From assembly GCA_002256345.1 (NCBI GenBank), contig NKIY01000008.1, positions 124,001 to 188,000 of the forward strand: a DNA stretch of 64,000 nt, in the 5' to 3' direction. The notes beneath the pieces were generated by a model. That model saw nothing but the letters and a program-made list of their open reading frames with translations, had not been told where the DNA came from and made no database searches. The stretch comes from Bradyrhizobiaceae bacterium PARB1 (GTDB lineage: Bacteria > Pseudomonadota > Alphaproteobacteria > Rhizobiales > Xanthobacteraceae). Each line of letters opens with the position of its first letter. Within the stretch, counting starts at the first letter, position 1. A program made the translations under genes and the position numbers. Below, in pieces: positions 45,324-53,127 of the stretch.

Positions 45324-45818
45324 TTAGCGCTTCTTGCGCAAACGGACGACCATGTCGACGCGGCTGATCTCGAAGCCTTCCGGCACGTCCGGCATCTTGG
45401 CCAGCACGAGATTCTGGTTCGGGATATCGACCAGCTCGTGATTGTTCTCGAAGTAATAGTGATGATGTGTCGTCACATTGGTATCGAAATAGGTCTTCGT
45501 ACCATCGACGCTGACCTGACGGAGCAGGCCGGCATCGGTCAGCTGGTTCAGCGTGTTGTAGACGGTCGCCAGCGATACAGGCACCTTGGCCATCGTGGCT
45601 TCTTCATACAGCATTTCAGCCGTCAGATGGCGGGCGCCCTTGCCGAACAGCAGCCAGCCCAGCGCCATGCGCTGACGGGTGGGACGCAGACCGACCGACT
45701 GGAGCATTTCGTTGACGTCATGCCACGGGCAACCAGTCAGGGCCGGCTGGCGGCCATGATTGATTTCCGCAACCGCGGTTGCGTCATCCATCGTTGAAAT
45801 GCTTTCGTTTATATCCAC
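45324..45818 (-). CDS. irr: Iron response regulator Irr (Fur superfamily)
   Basis: Heme-regulated Fur-family regulator of about 164 aa that controls heme synthesis and iron genes in Rhizobiales. It has the heme regulatory motif GCPWHDV with Cys30, the winged helix (GLRPTRQRMALGWLLFG, VSLATVYNTLNQLTDAGLLRQ) and the His cluster THHHYYFE at 118-120, all characteristic of Bradyrhizobium Irr, whose Cys29 and His117-119 are known. The GTG at 45818 has AGGG 8 nt upstream and puts these residues within one position of the known ones; an ATG at 45791 would give 155 aa. It is divergent from fabA. Confidence 0.94.
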   Translation of the reverse strand: MDINESISTMDDATAVAEINHGRQPALTGCPWHDVNEMLQSVGLRPTRQRMALGWLLFGKGARHLTAEMLYEEATMAKVPVSLATVYNTLNQLTDAGLLRQVSVDGTKTYFDTNVTTHHHYYFENNHELVDIPNQNLVLAKMPDVPEGFEISRVDMVVRLRKKR

Positions 45819-45867
45819 GTCAGTAACCCTGCCACTTCCACGCAATTCTACTCGGGAATTCCCCAAT

Positions 45868-45906
45868 AATATAAAAACGCAGGGCTCTAGATGCAAGATT
45901 CTCGCA
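45868..45906 (-). promoter_or_regulatory. Candidate irr promoter with TGC hexamers
   Basis: On the minus strand TTGCAT (45891-45896) and TATATT (45868-45873) are separated by 17 nt, a sigma-70-like arrangement about 50 nt before the irr GTG. Three related hexamers, TGCGAG (45901-45906), TGCATC (45890-45895) and TGCGTT (45876-45881), overlap or flank the -35. Direct-repeat hexamers, not a classical Fur box, are known targets of the Mur/Fur protein at irr in Bradyrhizobium. Confidence 0.5.
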
Positions 45907-46121
45907 ACTAGAGGCCTTCGAGCGCGGAACCGTGCACCGCAGCACTGCGCCCAAGCGCGAATATGCCGTTAAAAGCGGGTGATACGCCGCTTTGCCGCCT
46001 TATGAGCGTATGATAGAGAGCCCTCCACCGGGACAGGTTCCCGCGTGATTTGGAACGATTCTATACGGCTTATCTTGGTTAAAACGGCCGTTTGACAGGA
46101 AAAGACCCGGAAAGCTTGAGC

Positions 46122-46658
46122 ATGTTGCAGGAACGACGAAACAGCTACGCCTACGAAGATCTGCTGGCCTGTGGCCGCGGCGAGCTGTTCGGCCCGGGCA
46201 ATGCGCAATTGCCGCTACCGCCGATGCTGATGTTTGATCGCATTACCCAGATCAACGAAACCGGCGGCGAATACGGCAAGGGCTTCATCCAGGCCGAACT
46301 CGACGTCAATCCGGATCTCTGGTTCTTCGCCTGCCATTTCAAGAACGACCCGGTGATGCCGGGCTGTCTCGGCCTCGACGCCATGTGGCAACTTGTCGGC
46401 TTCTTCCTCGGCTGGTCCGGCGGTATCGGACCCGGCCGTGCACTCGGCCTCGCCGACCTGAAATTCACCGGTCAGGTTCTGACCAATGTCAAGAAGGTCG
46501 TCTATACGATCGACGTGAAGCGCGTGATGCGCTCGAAATTGTGGCTCGGCATTGCCGATGGCTCGCTTTCCGCCGATGGCGAGATTATCTATCGGGCAAA
46601 GGATTTGAAGGTCGGCCTGTTCAAGCAGGATGCCGCCGCAACGCAGCCGGGAACGTAA
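46122..46658 (+). CDS. fabA: 3-hydroxydecanoyl-ACP dehydratase/isomerase
   Basis: Type II fatty-acid enzyme of 178 aa that dehydrates and isomerises the C10 intermediate to cis-3-decenoyl-ACP for unsaturated fatty acids. [31 protein letters not shown] is the family N-terminus. The hot-dog active site is [22 protein letters not shown] with catalytic His. I use the ATG at 46122; a TTG at 46092 in frame would add ten non-conserved residues. fabB follows after 83 nt. Confidence 0.95.
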   Translation: MLQERRNSYAYEDLLACGRGELFGPGNAQLPLPPMLMFDRITQINETGGEYGKGFIQAELDVNPDLWFFACHFKNDPVMPGCLGLDAMWQLVGFFLGWSGGIGPGRALGLADLKFTGQVLTNVKKVVYTIDVKRVMRSKLWLGIADGSLSADGEIIYRAKDLKVGLFKQDAAATQPGT

Positions 46659-46741
46659 ACGCTCCGCTGCATATCGACGGCGGTTTCCGAGGGGGCAACC
46701 GCCAGGTCCACAACAACGTAAATTCAGAGGGCGAGACGATC

Positions 46742-47968
46742 ATGAGACGGGTTGTCGTCACCGGGATGGGCATTGTCTCATCCATCGGAAACAACACTCA
46801 GGAAGTGCTTGCGAGCCTCCACGAGGCGAAGTCCGGCATTACGCGCGCCGAGAAACACGCGGAGCTGGGCTTCCGCTCCCAGGTGCAGGGCGCGCCGACC
46901 ATCAATCCTGCCGACGTGGTCGATCGCCGCGCCATGCGCTTCCTCGGCGAAGGCGCCGCATGGAATCACATCGCCATGGAACAGGCGATCCAGGACTCCG
47001 GTCTGTCGCCTGAAGACATCTCCAACGAGCGCACCGGCATCATCATGGGCTCGGGCGGCCCGAGCGCACGCACGATCGTGGACTCTGCCGACATCACCCG
47101 CAGCAAGGGTCCGAAGCGTGTCGGCCCGTTTGCCGTACCGAAGGCGATGTCGTCCACCGCGTCTGCAACGCTGGCCACCTGGTTCAAGATCAAGGGCGTG
47201 AACTATTCGATCTCGTCAGCCTGCGCGACGTCGAACCATTGCATCGGCAATGCCTATGAGATGATCCAGTGGGGCAAGCAGGACGTGGTCTTCGCCGGCG
47301 GCTGCGAAGAACTCGACTGGTCGCTCTCGGTGCTGTTCGACGCCATGGGCGCCATGTCGTCGAAATACAACGACACGCCGGCCACCGCATCGCGTCCCTA
47401 TGACCTCAATCGCGACGGCTTCGTCATTGCCGGCGGCGCCGGTGTGCTGGTGATCGAAGAGCTCGAACATGCCAAGGCGCGAGGCGCCAAGATCTATGGC
47501 GAGATCATCGGCTATGGTGCGACCTCCGACGGCTACGACATGGTCGCACCGTCGGGCGAAGGCGCCGAACGCTGCATGAAGATGGCGCTCGCCACCACCG
47601 GCGGCATCAAGATCGACTACATCAATCCGCACGCCACTTCGACACCGGCTGGCGATCCGCCGGAAATGCAGGCCATCCGCAACGTATTCGGCGTCGGCGA
47701 CAAGTGCCCGCCGATCTCGGCGACCAAGGCGCTCACTGGCCACTCGCTGGGCGCCACGGGCGTGCAGGAAGCGATCTATTCGCTACTGATGATGCAGAAC
47801 GGCTTCATCTGCGAGAGCGCCAACATCACCGAGCTCGATCCGGTGTTCGCCGACATGCCGATCGTGCGCAAGCGCATCGATAATGCGAAGCTCGGCGCCG
47901 TGCTGTCGAACTCGTTCGGCTTCGGCGGGACGAATGCGACTCTGGTGTTCAAGCGGATGGATGCGTAA
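46742..47968 (+). CDS. fabB: 3-oxoacyl-ACP synthase I
   Basis: KAS I condensing enzyme of 408 aa, elongating saturated and unsaturated acyl-ACPs and paired with FabA. The thiolase-fold catalytic triad is Cys in [12 protein letters not shown], His in [11 protein letters not shown] and His in TGHSLGATG. Starts [16 protein letters not shown] with GAGGGCGAGA upstream; the open frame extends further 5', but only this ATG matches the family. Confidence 0.95.
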   Translation: MRRVVVTGMGIVSSIGNNTQEVLASLHEAKSGITRAEKHAELGFRSQVQGAPTINPADVVDRRAMRFLGEGAAWNHIAMEQAIQDSGLSPEDISNERTGIIMGSGGPSARTIVDSADITRSKGPKRVGPFAVPKAMSSTASATLATWFKIKGVNYSISSACATSNHCIGNAYEMIQWGKQDVVFAGGCEELDWSLSVLFDAMGAMSSKYNDTPATASRPYDLNRDGFVIAGGAGVLVIEELEHAKARGAKIYGEIIGYGATSDGYDMVAPSGEGAERCMKMALATTGGIKIDYINPHATSTPAGDPPEMQAIRNVFGVGDKCPPISATKALTGHSLGATGVQEAIYSLLMMQNGFICESANITELDPVFADMPIVRKRIDNAKLGAVLSNSFGFGGTNATLVFKRMDA

Positions 47969-47980
47969 GCGCTGATCTCT

Positions 47981-48120
47981 TCCCTCTCCCCTTGTGGGAG
48001 AGGGTGGATCGACGGCGAAGCCGTCGAGACGGGTGAGGGGTGCCACAAGCTCCGAGCCCGCGGTTACCCCTCATCCGTCTTCGCTTCGCGAAGCCACCTT
48101 CTCCCACAAGGGGAGAAGGA
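47981..48120. repeat. Intergenic palindrome with CTCCCCTTGTGGGAGA ends
   Basis: TCCCTCTCCCCTTGTGGGAG at the left and CTCCCACAAGGGGAGAAGGA at the right are near-perfect inverted copies. Inner words ACGGGTGAGGGGT and ACCCCTCATCCGT also pair. It fills the gap between convergent fabB and the pseudouridine synthase gene. Similar units are widespread in proteobacteria. Confidence 0.8.
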
Positions 48121-48127
48121 AGAAGTT

Positions 48128-48874
48128 CTACTCCCCCTCCCACCCGCACGCTCGCATCCGCTCTTGGAGATGCGGCGGCACCGGTGCCGTCACGCGCACC
48201 GGCTCCTTGTTGCGCGAGATCGGGATCACGATCTCCCGCGCGTGCAGATGCAGCGTCGGCTCGCCGAAACGGGGTCCGTTGCCGTAAATATTATCGCCGA
48301 CAATTGGATAACCCGACGCCGAGGTGTGTACGCGGAGCTGATGCGTGCGGCCGGTGACCGGCTCCAGTGCCAGCCAGCTCATGCCGCCGCCGCGGCCGAG
48401 CACCTTGAAATTCGAGACCGACTTCAGCCCCTCAGGATCCGGCTTCATCCACCAGCCGCGCTCGGCATTGAGCCGGCCGAGCGGCATGTCGATCACGCCC
48501 TCCTCGGCCTCTGGCCCACCTTCGACCAACGCCCAGTACGTCTTGGAGATGCGGCTGTGCTTGAACAGCAACCCCAGCGAGGCCGTGGCCTTGCGATGGC
48601 GGCCCAGCACCAGACAACCCGACGTGTCGCGATCCAGCCGATGCGCCAGCACCGGCGCGCGTGGCAGGCCGTATTGCAGGAACCGGAAGGAATTCTCCAA
48701 ATTCGGCCCACCTTTCGGGCCACGATGCACGGGTAAGCCGGCAGGCTTGTCGATCACCAGCATCAGACCGTCCCGGTGCAACACCCGCGACAGGATCTGG
48801 GCTTCGGTCAAATCGCCAACCAGCGCCGGTTCGGCTGCGGCAATTGGCTCAATGTCGGTGTCACTTTCACTCAT
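48128..48874 (-). CDS. RluA-family RNA pseudouridine synthase
   Basis: Pseudouridine synthase of 248 aa acting on rRNA or tRNA. The catalytic Asp is in AHRLDRDTSGCLVLGR; LMLVIDKPAGLPVHRGP and EPVTGRTHQLRVHTSASGYPIVGD are the other RluA blocks. No S4 domain is present. The ATG at 48874 follows a GTG in frame, and either may start. It is divergent from ftsY with only 28 nt between starts. Target position unknown. Confidence 0.9.
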   Translation of the reverse strand: MSESDTDIEPIAAAEPALVGDLTEAQILSRVLHRDGLMLVIDKPAGLPVHRGPKGGPNLENSFRFLQYGLPRAPVLAHRLDRDTSGCLVLGRHRKATASLGLLFKHSRISKTYWALVEGGPEAEEGVIDMPLGRLNAERGWWMKPDPEGLKSVSNFKVLGRGGGMSWLALEPVTGRTHQLRVHTSASGYPIVGDNIYGNGPRFGEPTLHLHAREIVIPISRNKEPVRVTAPVPPHLQERMRACGWEGE

Positions 48875-48902
48875 CACGCGAAACGGCTAACACACCCCCG
48901 AC

Positions 48903-49847
48903 ATGAGCGACACTCCCGAAACGCCGAAACTGAGCTGGTGGCGACGGCTCTCCAGCGGGCTGAAACGGACCTCGAGCTCGATCGGCTCGGCGGTCGCCGA
49001 CCTCGTGACCAAACGCAAGCTCGACCGCGCCATGCTCGAGGATATCGAGGACGTGCTGCTGCGCGCCGATCTCGGTTCCGACGTCGCCGCACGGATCGCC
49101 AAGGCGGTCGGCCAGGGCCGTTTCGACAAGGCGATCTCCGCCGATGAGGTGAAGGCCGTGGTGGCCACCGAGGTCGAGAAGGTGCTGGCGCCTGTCGCCC
49201 AGCCTCTCGAGATCGACACCACCCACAAGCCATTCGTTCTTCTCGTGGTCGGCGTCAACGGCTCCGGCAAGACCACCACCATCGGCAAGCTGGCCTCCAA
49301 ACTCACCGCCGAGGGCCGCAAGGTGATGCTGGCTGCAGGCGACACGTTTCGTGCCGCGGCCATCGAGCAACTCAAGGTCTGGGGCGAGCGCAACAAGGTC
49401 CCGGTGATCGCCGGCACGCAAGGATCGGACTCTGCCAGCCTCGCCTTCAGCGCTGTCACCGCCGCCCGCGACGACAACCGCGACCTGCTGCTGATCGACA
49501 CCGCCGGCCGGCTACAGAACAAGGCCGAGCTGATGAACGAGCTCGAAAAGGTGGTGCGCGTCATCAAGAAGGTCGATGCCACGGCGCCGCATGCGGTGCT
49601 GCTCGTGCTGGATGCGACAGTGGGACAAAACGCGCTGTCGCAGGTCGAAGCATTTCATCGTACGGCTGGCGTCACCGGTCTCGTGATGACCAAGCTCGAT
49701 GGCACCGCACGCGGCGGCATCCTCGTGGCGCTGGCGGAGAAGTACAAACTGCCGGTGCATTTCATCGGCGTCGGCGAAGGCATCGACGATCTCGCGCCAT
49801 TCACCGCAAAGGATTTTGCAAGAGCGGTCGCGGGCATCGAAGACTAA
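48903..49847 (+). CDS. ftsY: Signal recognition particle receptor FtsY
   Basis: SRP-GTPase of 314 aa that docks ribosome-SRP complexes at the membrane. The N domain (residues 10-90) leads to the G domain with P-loop [10 protein letters not shown] (117-126), the SRP-GTPase [14 protein letters not shown] box, DTAGR, and [11 protein letters not shown]. The long acidic A domain of enterobacterial FtsY is missing, as usual in alphaproteobacteria; the N-terminal [11 protein letters not shown] is likely the lipid-binding helix. A palindromic element separates it from yciB. Confidence 0.95.
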   Translation: MSDTPETPKLSWWRRLSSGLKRTSSSIGSAVADLVTKRKLDRAMLEDIEDVLLRADLGSDVAARIAKAVGQGRFDKAISADEVKAVVATEVEKVLAPVAQPLEIDTTHKPFVLLVVGVNGSGKTTTIGKLASKLTAEGRKVMLAAGDTFRAAAIEQLKVWGERNKVPVIAGTQGSDSASLAFSAVTAARDDNRDLLLIDTAGRLQNKAELMNELEKVVRVIKKVDATAPHAVLLVLDATVGQNALSQVEAFHRTAGVTGLVMTKLDGTARGGILVALAEKYKLPVHFIGVGEGIDDLAPFTAKDFARAVAGIED

Positions 49848-49855
49848 GACAGTTA

Positions 49856-49981
49856 TTGTCCCGGACGCGATGCGGCACAAAGTGCCGCTTCGCAGAGCCG
49901 GGACCGCCACGAACTCCGGCATTTGGTACGGTCCCGGCTCTGCGGAGCAGCGCGAAGGGCGCTGCACCGCGTCCGGGACAA
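49856..49981. repeat. Dispersed ~125-bp palindromic element, copy 3
   Basis: Ends TTGTCCCGGACGCG and CGCGTCCGGGACAA are perfectly complementary. Inside are GCGGCAC/GTGCCGC, AGAGCCGGGACCG / CGGTCCCGGCTCT and AGCAGCGC/GCGCTGC hairpins. It starts 8 nt after ftsY, between co-directional genes. Confidence 0.88.
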
Positions 49982-50020
49982 ATTACCAGATCACTTGAAC
50001 GTACTCTGAGAGAGACTGTC

Positions 50021-50635
50021 ATGAGCGGCGACATTATCGACAAGAAACAACCACATCCGCTGTTCAAGCTCGCCACCGAACTCGGGCCGCTGATCGTGTT
50101 CTTCGTGGCGAACTCGAAATTCGGCCTGTTCGCCGCCACCGGCGCCTTCATGGTGGCCATCGTGGCGGCGATGATCGCGTCCTATATCGTCGTGAAGCAT
50201 GTGCCGATCATGGCGATTGTGACTGCCTTCGTGGTGCTCGTGTTCGGCGGGCTGACGCTCTGGCTGCATGACGAGACCTTCATCAAGGTGAAGCCCACCA
50301 TCATCTACGGGCTGTTCGCCGTGGTGCTCGGCGGCGGCCTTCTGTTCGGCCGCTCCTTCATCGCCATCATGTTCGATCAGGTCTTCAACCTGACACCGGC
50401 GGGCTGGCGCGCGCTGACGCTGCGCTGGACGCTGTTCTTCGCCGCCATGGCTGTGCTCAACGAAGCGATCTGGCGCACCCAGACCACCGATTTCTGGGTG
50501 ACCTTCAAGGCCTTCGGCGTGATCCCGATTACCATGATCTTCGCGGTGCTGCAGATGCCCCTGATCAAACGCACCAGCATCGAGACCGCAACGCTTGGCG
50601 AAAGCGCTGCCGATGAAGGTGATGTGCGGAAGTAA
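50021..50635 (+). CDS. yciB: Inner membrane-spanning protein YciB (septation protein A family)
   Basis: Polytopic membrane protein of 204 aa with five to six helices, linked to intracellular septation and envelope synthesis. [42 protein letters not shown] and [18 protein letters not shown] are typical blocks. GAGAGAG lies 6 nt before the ATG. It converges on the enoyl-CoA hydratase gene with no gap (stop at 50635, other stop at 50636). Confidence 0.93.
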   Translation: MSGDIIDKKQPHPLFKLATELGPLIVFFVANSKFGLFAATGAFMVAIVAAMIASYIVVKHVPIMAIVTAFVVLVFGGLTLWLHDETFIKVKPTIIYGLFAVVLGGGLLFGRSFIAIMFDQVFNLTPAGWRALTLRWTLFFAAMAVLNEAIWRTQTTDFWVTFKAFGVIPITMIFAVLQMPLIKRTSIETATLGESAADEGDVRK

Positions 50636-51427
50636 CTACCTGCCTGTAAAGACAGGCGCGCGGCGCGCCATCCATGCATCGAGGCCCTCGCCAAGATCAT
50701 GTGTCGGCGCCATACGCGCGAATTGCTCGCACTCGATCTCGAGTCCCTCACCGATGCTCAGATTGATCCCGCGTGTCACCGCCGTGATCACGCTGGTCAC
50801 CGCAAGCGGCGAATGACGCAGGATGCGGTACGCGAGTTCACGCGCCGCCGGCAGCAACCGATCGTGAGGAACGACGGCGTTCACGAGGCCGATCTGCAGC
50901 GCATGGGCCGGCGAAAAGCTGTCGCCGTTCAAAAGCAATTCAAGGCCGCGCTTCCGTCCGGCCAGCCGCGGCAGGCGCTGGGTGCCACCGAAGGTCGGCG
51001 ACATGCCGAGCCTGATCTCGGGCTTGGCGAATGACGCCTGTTCGCTCGCCACCGCCAGATGCACCGCTTCGGTGATTTCGCAGCCGCCGCCATAAGCGAG
51101 ACCGTTGACCGCCGCGATCACCGGCTTGGGAAATGCCTCGAGCCGCGCCGTCATTGCCTGCCCGCGGCGAACGAAGTGACGCAACGCTTCGCTCGGTCCC
51201 TGCTTCACGCTCTCGCTGAACTCAGGAATATCCGCACCGGCGGAAAAGGCCCGATCGCCCGCGCCCGTGAGAATCACGGCGCGGATACTCTTTTCCAGTT
51301 CGATCTCGTCGAGCAGCGCCATCAAGCGATCGATCAGCGCATAGTTCAGGGCATTGAGCTGGTTCGGGCGATTGAATGTCAACAGCGCGATCTCTCGATC
51401 GACATGCATGGTCACGAGTTCGGTCAT
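50636..51427 (-). CDS. Enoyl-CoA hydratase/isomerase family protein
   Basis: Crotonase-fold enzyme of 263 aa, hydrating trans-2-enoyl-CoAs. The oxyanion-hole regions are FSAGADIPEF and NGLAYGGGCEI. Both catalytic glutamates are present, in GGGCEITEAV and KPEIRLGMSPTFGGTQRLPR. GGAG lies 6 nt before the ATG. It is divergent from a TetR regulator, with a palindromic operator between them, so it is probably repressed by that regulator and induced by an acyl-CoA or related ligand. Confidence 0.9.
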   Translation of the reverse strand: MTELVTMHVDREIALLTFNRPNQLNALNYALIDRLMALLDEIELEKSIRAVILTGAGDRAFSAGADIPEFSESVKQGPSEALRHFVRRGQAMTARLEAFPKPVIAAVNGLAYGGGCEITEAVHLAVASEQASFAKPEIRLGMSPTFGGTQRLPRLAGRKRGLELLLNGDSFSPAHALQIGLVNAVVPHDRLLPAARELAYRILRHSPLAVTSVITAVTRGINLSIGEGLEIECEQFARMAPTHDLGEGLDAWMARRAPVFTGR

Positions 51428-51481
51428 ATGAGGCTCCGGTCTTGCGATCTGTCCGTGACCGTAGGAAGCTGGCGCTCCCGT

Positions 51482-51503
51482 GTATATTCACTAGGCAGTA
51501 TAC
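51482..51503. promoter_or_regulatory. Likely TetR operator (22-bp imperfect palindrome)
   Basis: GTATATTCACT and AGGCAGTATAC are inverted copies matching at 8 of 11 positions. Centred 20 nt before the tetR ATG and 65 nt from the hydratase ATG, it is placed to block both promoters. Confidence 0.6.
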
Positions 51504-51511
51504 ATCCCACA

Positions 51512-52114
51512 ATGACCAGCACCGCCAAGCCAACCAAAGACCGCATTGTCGCAGCCGCCAACAAGCTGTTCTACGACGAAGGAATTCGCGGCGTCAGCGT
51601 CGATGCCGTGGCCGAGAGGGCCGGCGTGACCAAACGGACGCTGTACTATCACTTCAAGAGCAAGGACGATCTGATCGCCGCCTATCTCGAAGGACGCGAT
51701 CAACCGAATCTCGTGCTATTCAAGCGCTGGTTCGACGAGGCCAAAGGTGGGCTGCCCATGAAAGTGCAGGCCATCTTCGACAATCTCGCGCACTCGGCGC
51801 GGCATCCGAAATGGCGCGGTTGCGGCTTCCTGCGGACATCAGCCGAACTCGCCAACATGCCCGGGCATCCCGCGATGAAGATAGGCGCCGCGCACAAAAA
51901 GAAATTCGAAGCCTGGCTGCAGACAGAGTTCGACACCGCAAAACTATCCAATGCGCCGCTGCTCGCGCGGCAGATCGCATTGCTGCTCGATGGTTCATTC
52001 GCCACCGTGTTGTTGCACAGGGATGCTGCCTATATGGAAGCGGCGGGATTGGCGGCGAACAAACTCGTCAGCACCGCGAAGCGCGCGGCGAGCAAGGCGC
52101 CGCGCTCTTCTTGA
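51512..52114 (+). CDS. TetR-family transcriptional regulator
   Basis: Ligand-responsive repressor of 200 aa. The N-terminal HTH spans residues 9-55 (RIVAAANKLFYDEGIRGVSVDAVAERAGVTKRTLYYHFKSKDDLIAAYL). The ligand domain is of the AcrR/NemR-like C-terminal type (RGCGFLRTSAELANMPGHPAM). Starts at the ATG just after the operator; the frame stays open far upstream, but that lies in the hydratase gene on the other strand. It likely represses itself and the divergent hydratase. Confidence 0.9.
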   Translation: MTSTAKPTKDRIVAAANKLFYDEGIRGVSVDAVAERAGVTKRTLYYHFKSKDDLIAAYLEGRDQPNLVLFKRWFDEAKGGLPMKVQAIFDNLAHSARHPKWRGCGFLRTSAELANMPGHPAMKIGAAHKKKFEAWLQTEFDTAKLSNAPLLARQIALLLDGSFATVLLHRDAAYMEAAGLAANKLVSTAKRAASKAPRSS

Positions 52115-52135
52115 CCACTTCACGCTAGCGGGGAA

Positions 52136-52873
52136 CTACACCGCCAGTGTGCCGGCCTTCGCCGCGGTATAGCGCTCGCCGATCTTGGTCCAATTCACCG
52201 TATTCCACCACGCCTTCAGATAATCAGCACGGCGGTTCTGATAGGTGAGGTAATAAGCGTGCTCCCAGACGTCGTTGCCCATCAAGGCGCGCTTGCCATC
52301 CATGATCGGATTGTCCTGGTTCGGGCGCGTCTCGATGGAGAGCTTGCCCGACTTGTCGACGATCACGAACACCCAGCCGGAGCCGAACTGGCGACCACCC
52401 GCGGCATTGAAGTCAGTCTGGAATTTTTCCATCCCGCCGAGATCGCGATCGATCGCCGCAAGCACTTCGCCTTCCGGCTTGCCGCCGTTCGGGCCCATGA
52501 TCTGCCAGAACATGGTGTGATTGGCGTGGCCACCGAGATTGTTGCGGACGCCGGTCCGGATAGCATCGGGCACGCTCGAAAGATTGCCGAGCACTTCGAC
52601 GAGCGGCTTTTCCGCCAGCATCGGCGTGTCCTTGGCGAAGGTGTTCATGTTGGCGACATAGGCCGCGTGATGCTTGTCGTGATGGATTTCCATCGTCCTG
52701 GCATCGATGTTCGGCTCGAATGCATTCACGGGATAGGTCAGCGGCGGCAGGATGAAAGCGCCGTTACCGGCGGTCGGCGTTGCCGCCTGGGCGAAAGCGA
52801 GACGTGGCGCAGCCACAGCAGCGGCCATGCCGGTCGCAGCGAACATCAGTTGGCGTCGGGACATCGATAGCAT
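52136..52873 (-). CDS. Tat-exported superoxide dismutase (Mn/Fe type)
   Basis: Periplasmic superoxide dismutase of 245 aa. A twin-arginine signal (SRRQLMFAATGMAAAVAAPRLAFA) precedes the SOD domain. Metal ligands are His in EIHHDKHH, His in GGHANHTMFW, and Asp/His in NDVWEHAYYLTYQNRRADYL. The MGPNGG stretch after the second ligand resembles Mn-type enzymes. AGGAG is 7 nt before the ATG; the longer open frame upstream is not used. It detoxifies external superoxide. Confidence 0.93.
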   Translation of the reverse strand: MLSMSRRQLMFAATGMAAAVAAPRLAFAQAATPTAGNGAFILPPLTYPVNAFEPNIDARTMEIHHDKHHAAYVANMNTFAKDTPMLAEKPLVEVLGNLSSVPDAIRTGVRNNLGGHANHTMFWQIMGPNGGKPEGEVLAAIDRDLGGMEKFQTDFNAAGGRQFGSGWVFVIVDKSGKLSIETRPNQDNPIMDGKRALMGNDVWEHAYYLTYQNRRADYLKAWWNTVNWTKIGERYTAAKAGTLAV

Positions 52874-53019
52874 GGTGTTTCTCCTCGGACTTTGCTCTGC
52901 CGTTGCATGCGGCCTTGGCAACTACGTCTGGCCTGTGTGCCAGTTTCATATGCGGTCATTGTGACGCATGAACCTTCCGACCGTCATCACGTCACGGAGA
53001 GGCGGAGCTCCCAAAGCAA

Positions 53020-53043
53020 ACGGCCGGGATTTCTCCCGGCCGT
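53020..53043 (-). terminator. Rho-independent terminator for the OmpA-family gene
   Basis: On the minus strand ACGGCCGGGA / TCCCGGCCGT, a perfect 10-bp stem with a GAAA-type loop, is followed by TTGCTTT. It lies 85 nt past the OmpA-family stop. Confidence 0.65.
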
Positions 53044-53080
53044 CGGTATTTATAGAAGCTCCGCCATTTCTTTTTGCCAG

Positions 53081-53127
53081 AGCATGATCTTGTCCGAAAA
53101 CCGGAAGCCGCTTTTCGGAATCATGCT
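53081..53127. repeat. AGCATGAT...ATCATGCT hairpin repeat
   Basis: Arms AGCATGAT and ATCATGCT with inner TCCGAAAA / TTTTCGGA form a strong hairpin. It abuts the stop codon of the OmpA-family gene. This word pair is a widespread Rhizobiales intergenic repeat. Confidence 0.8.
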
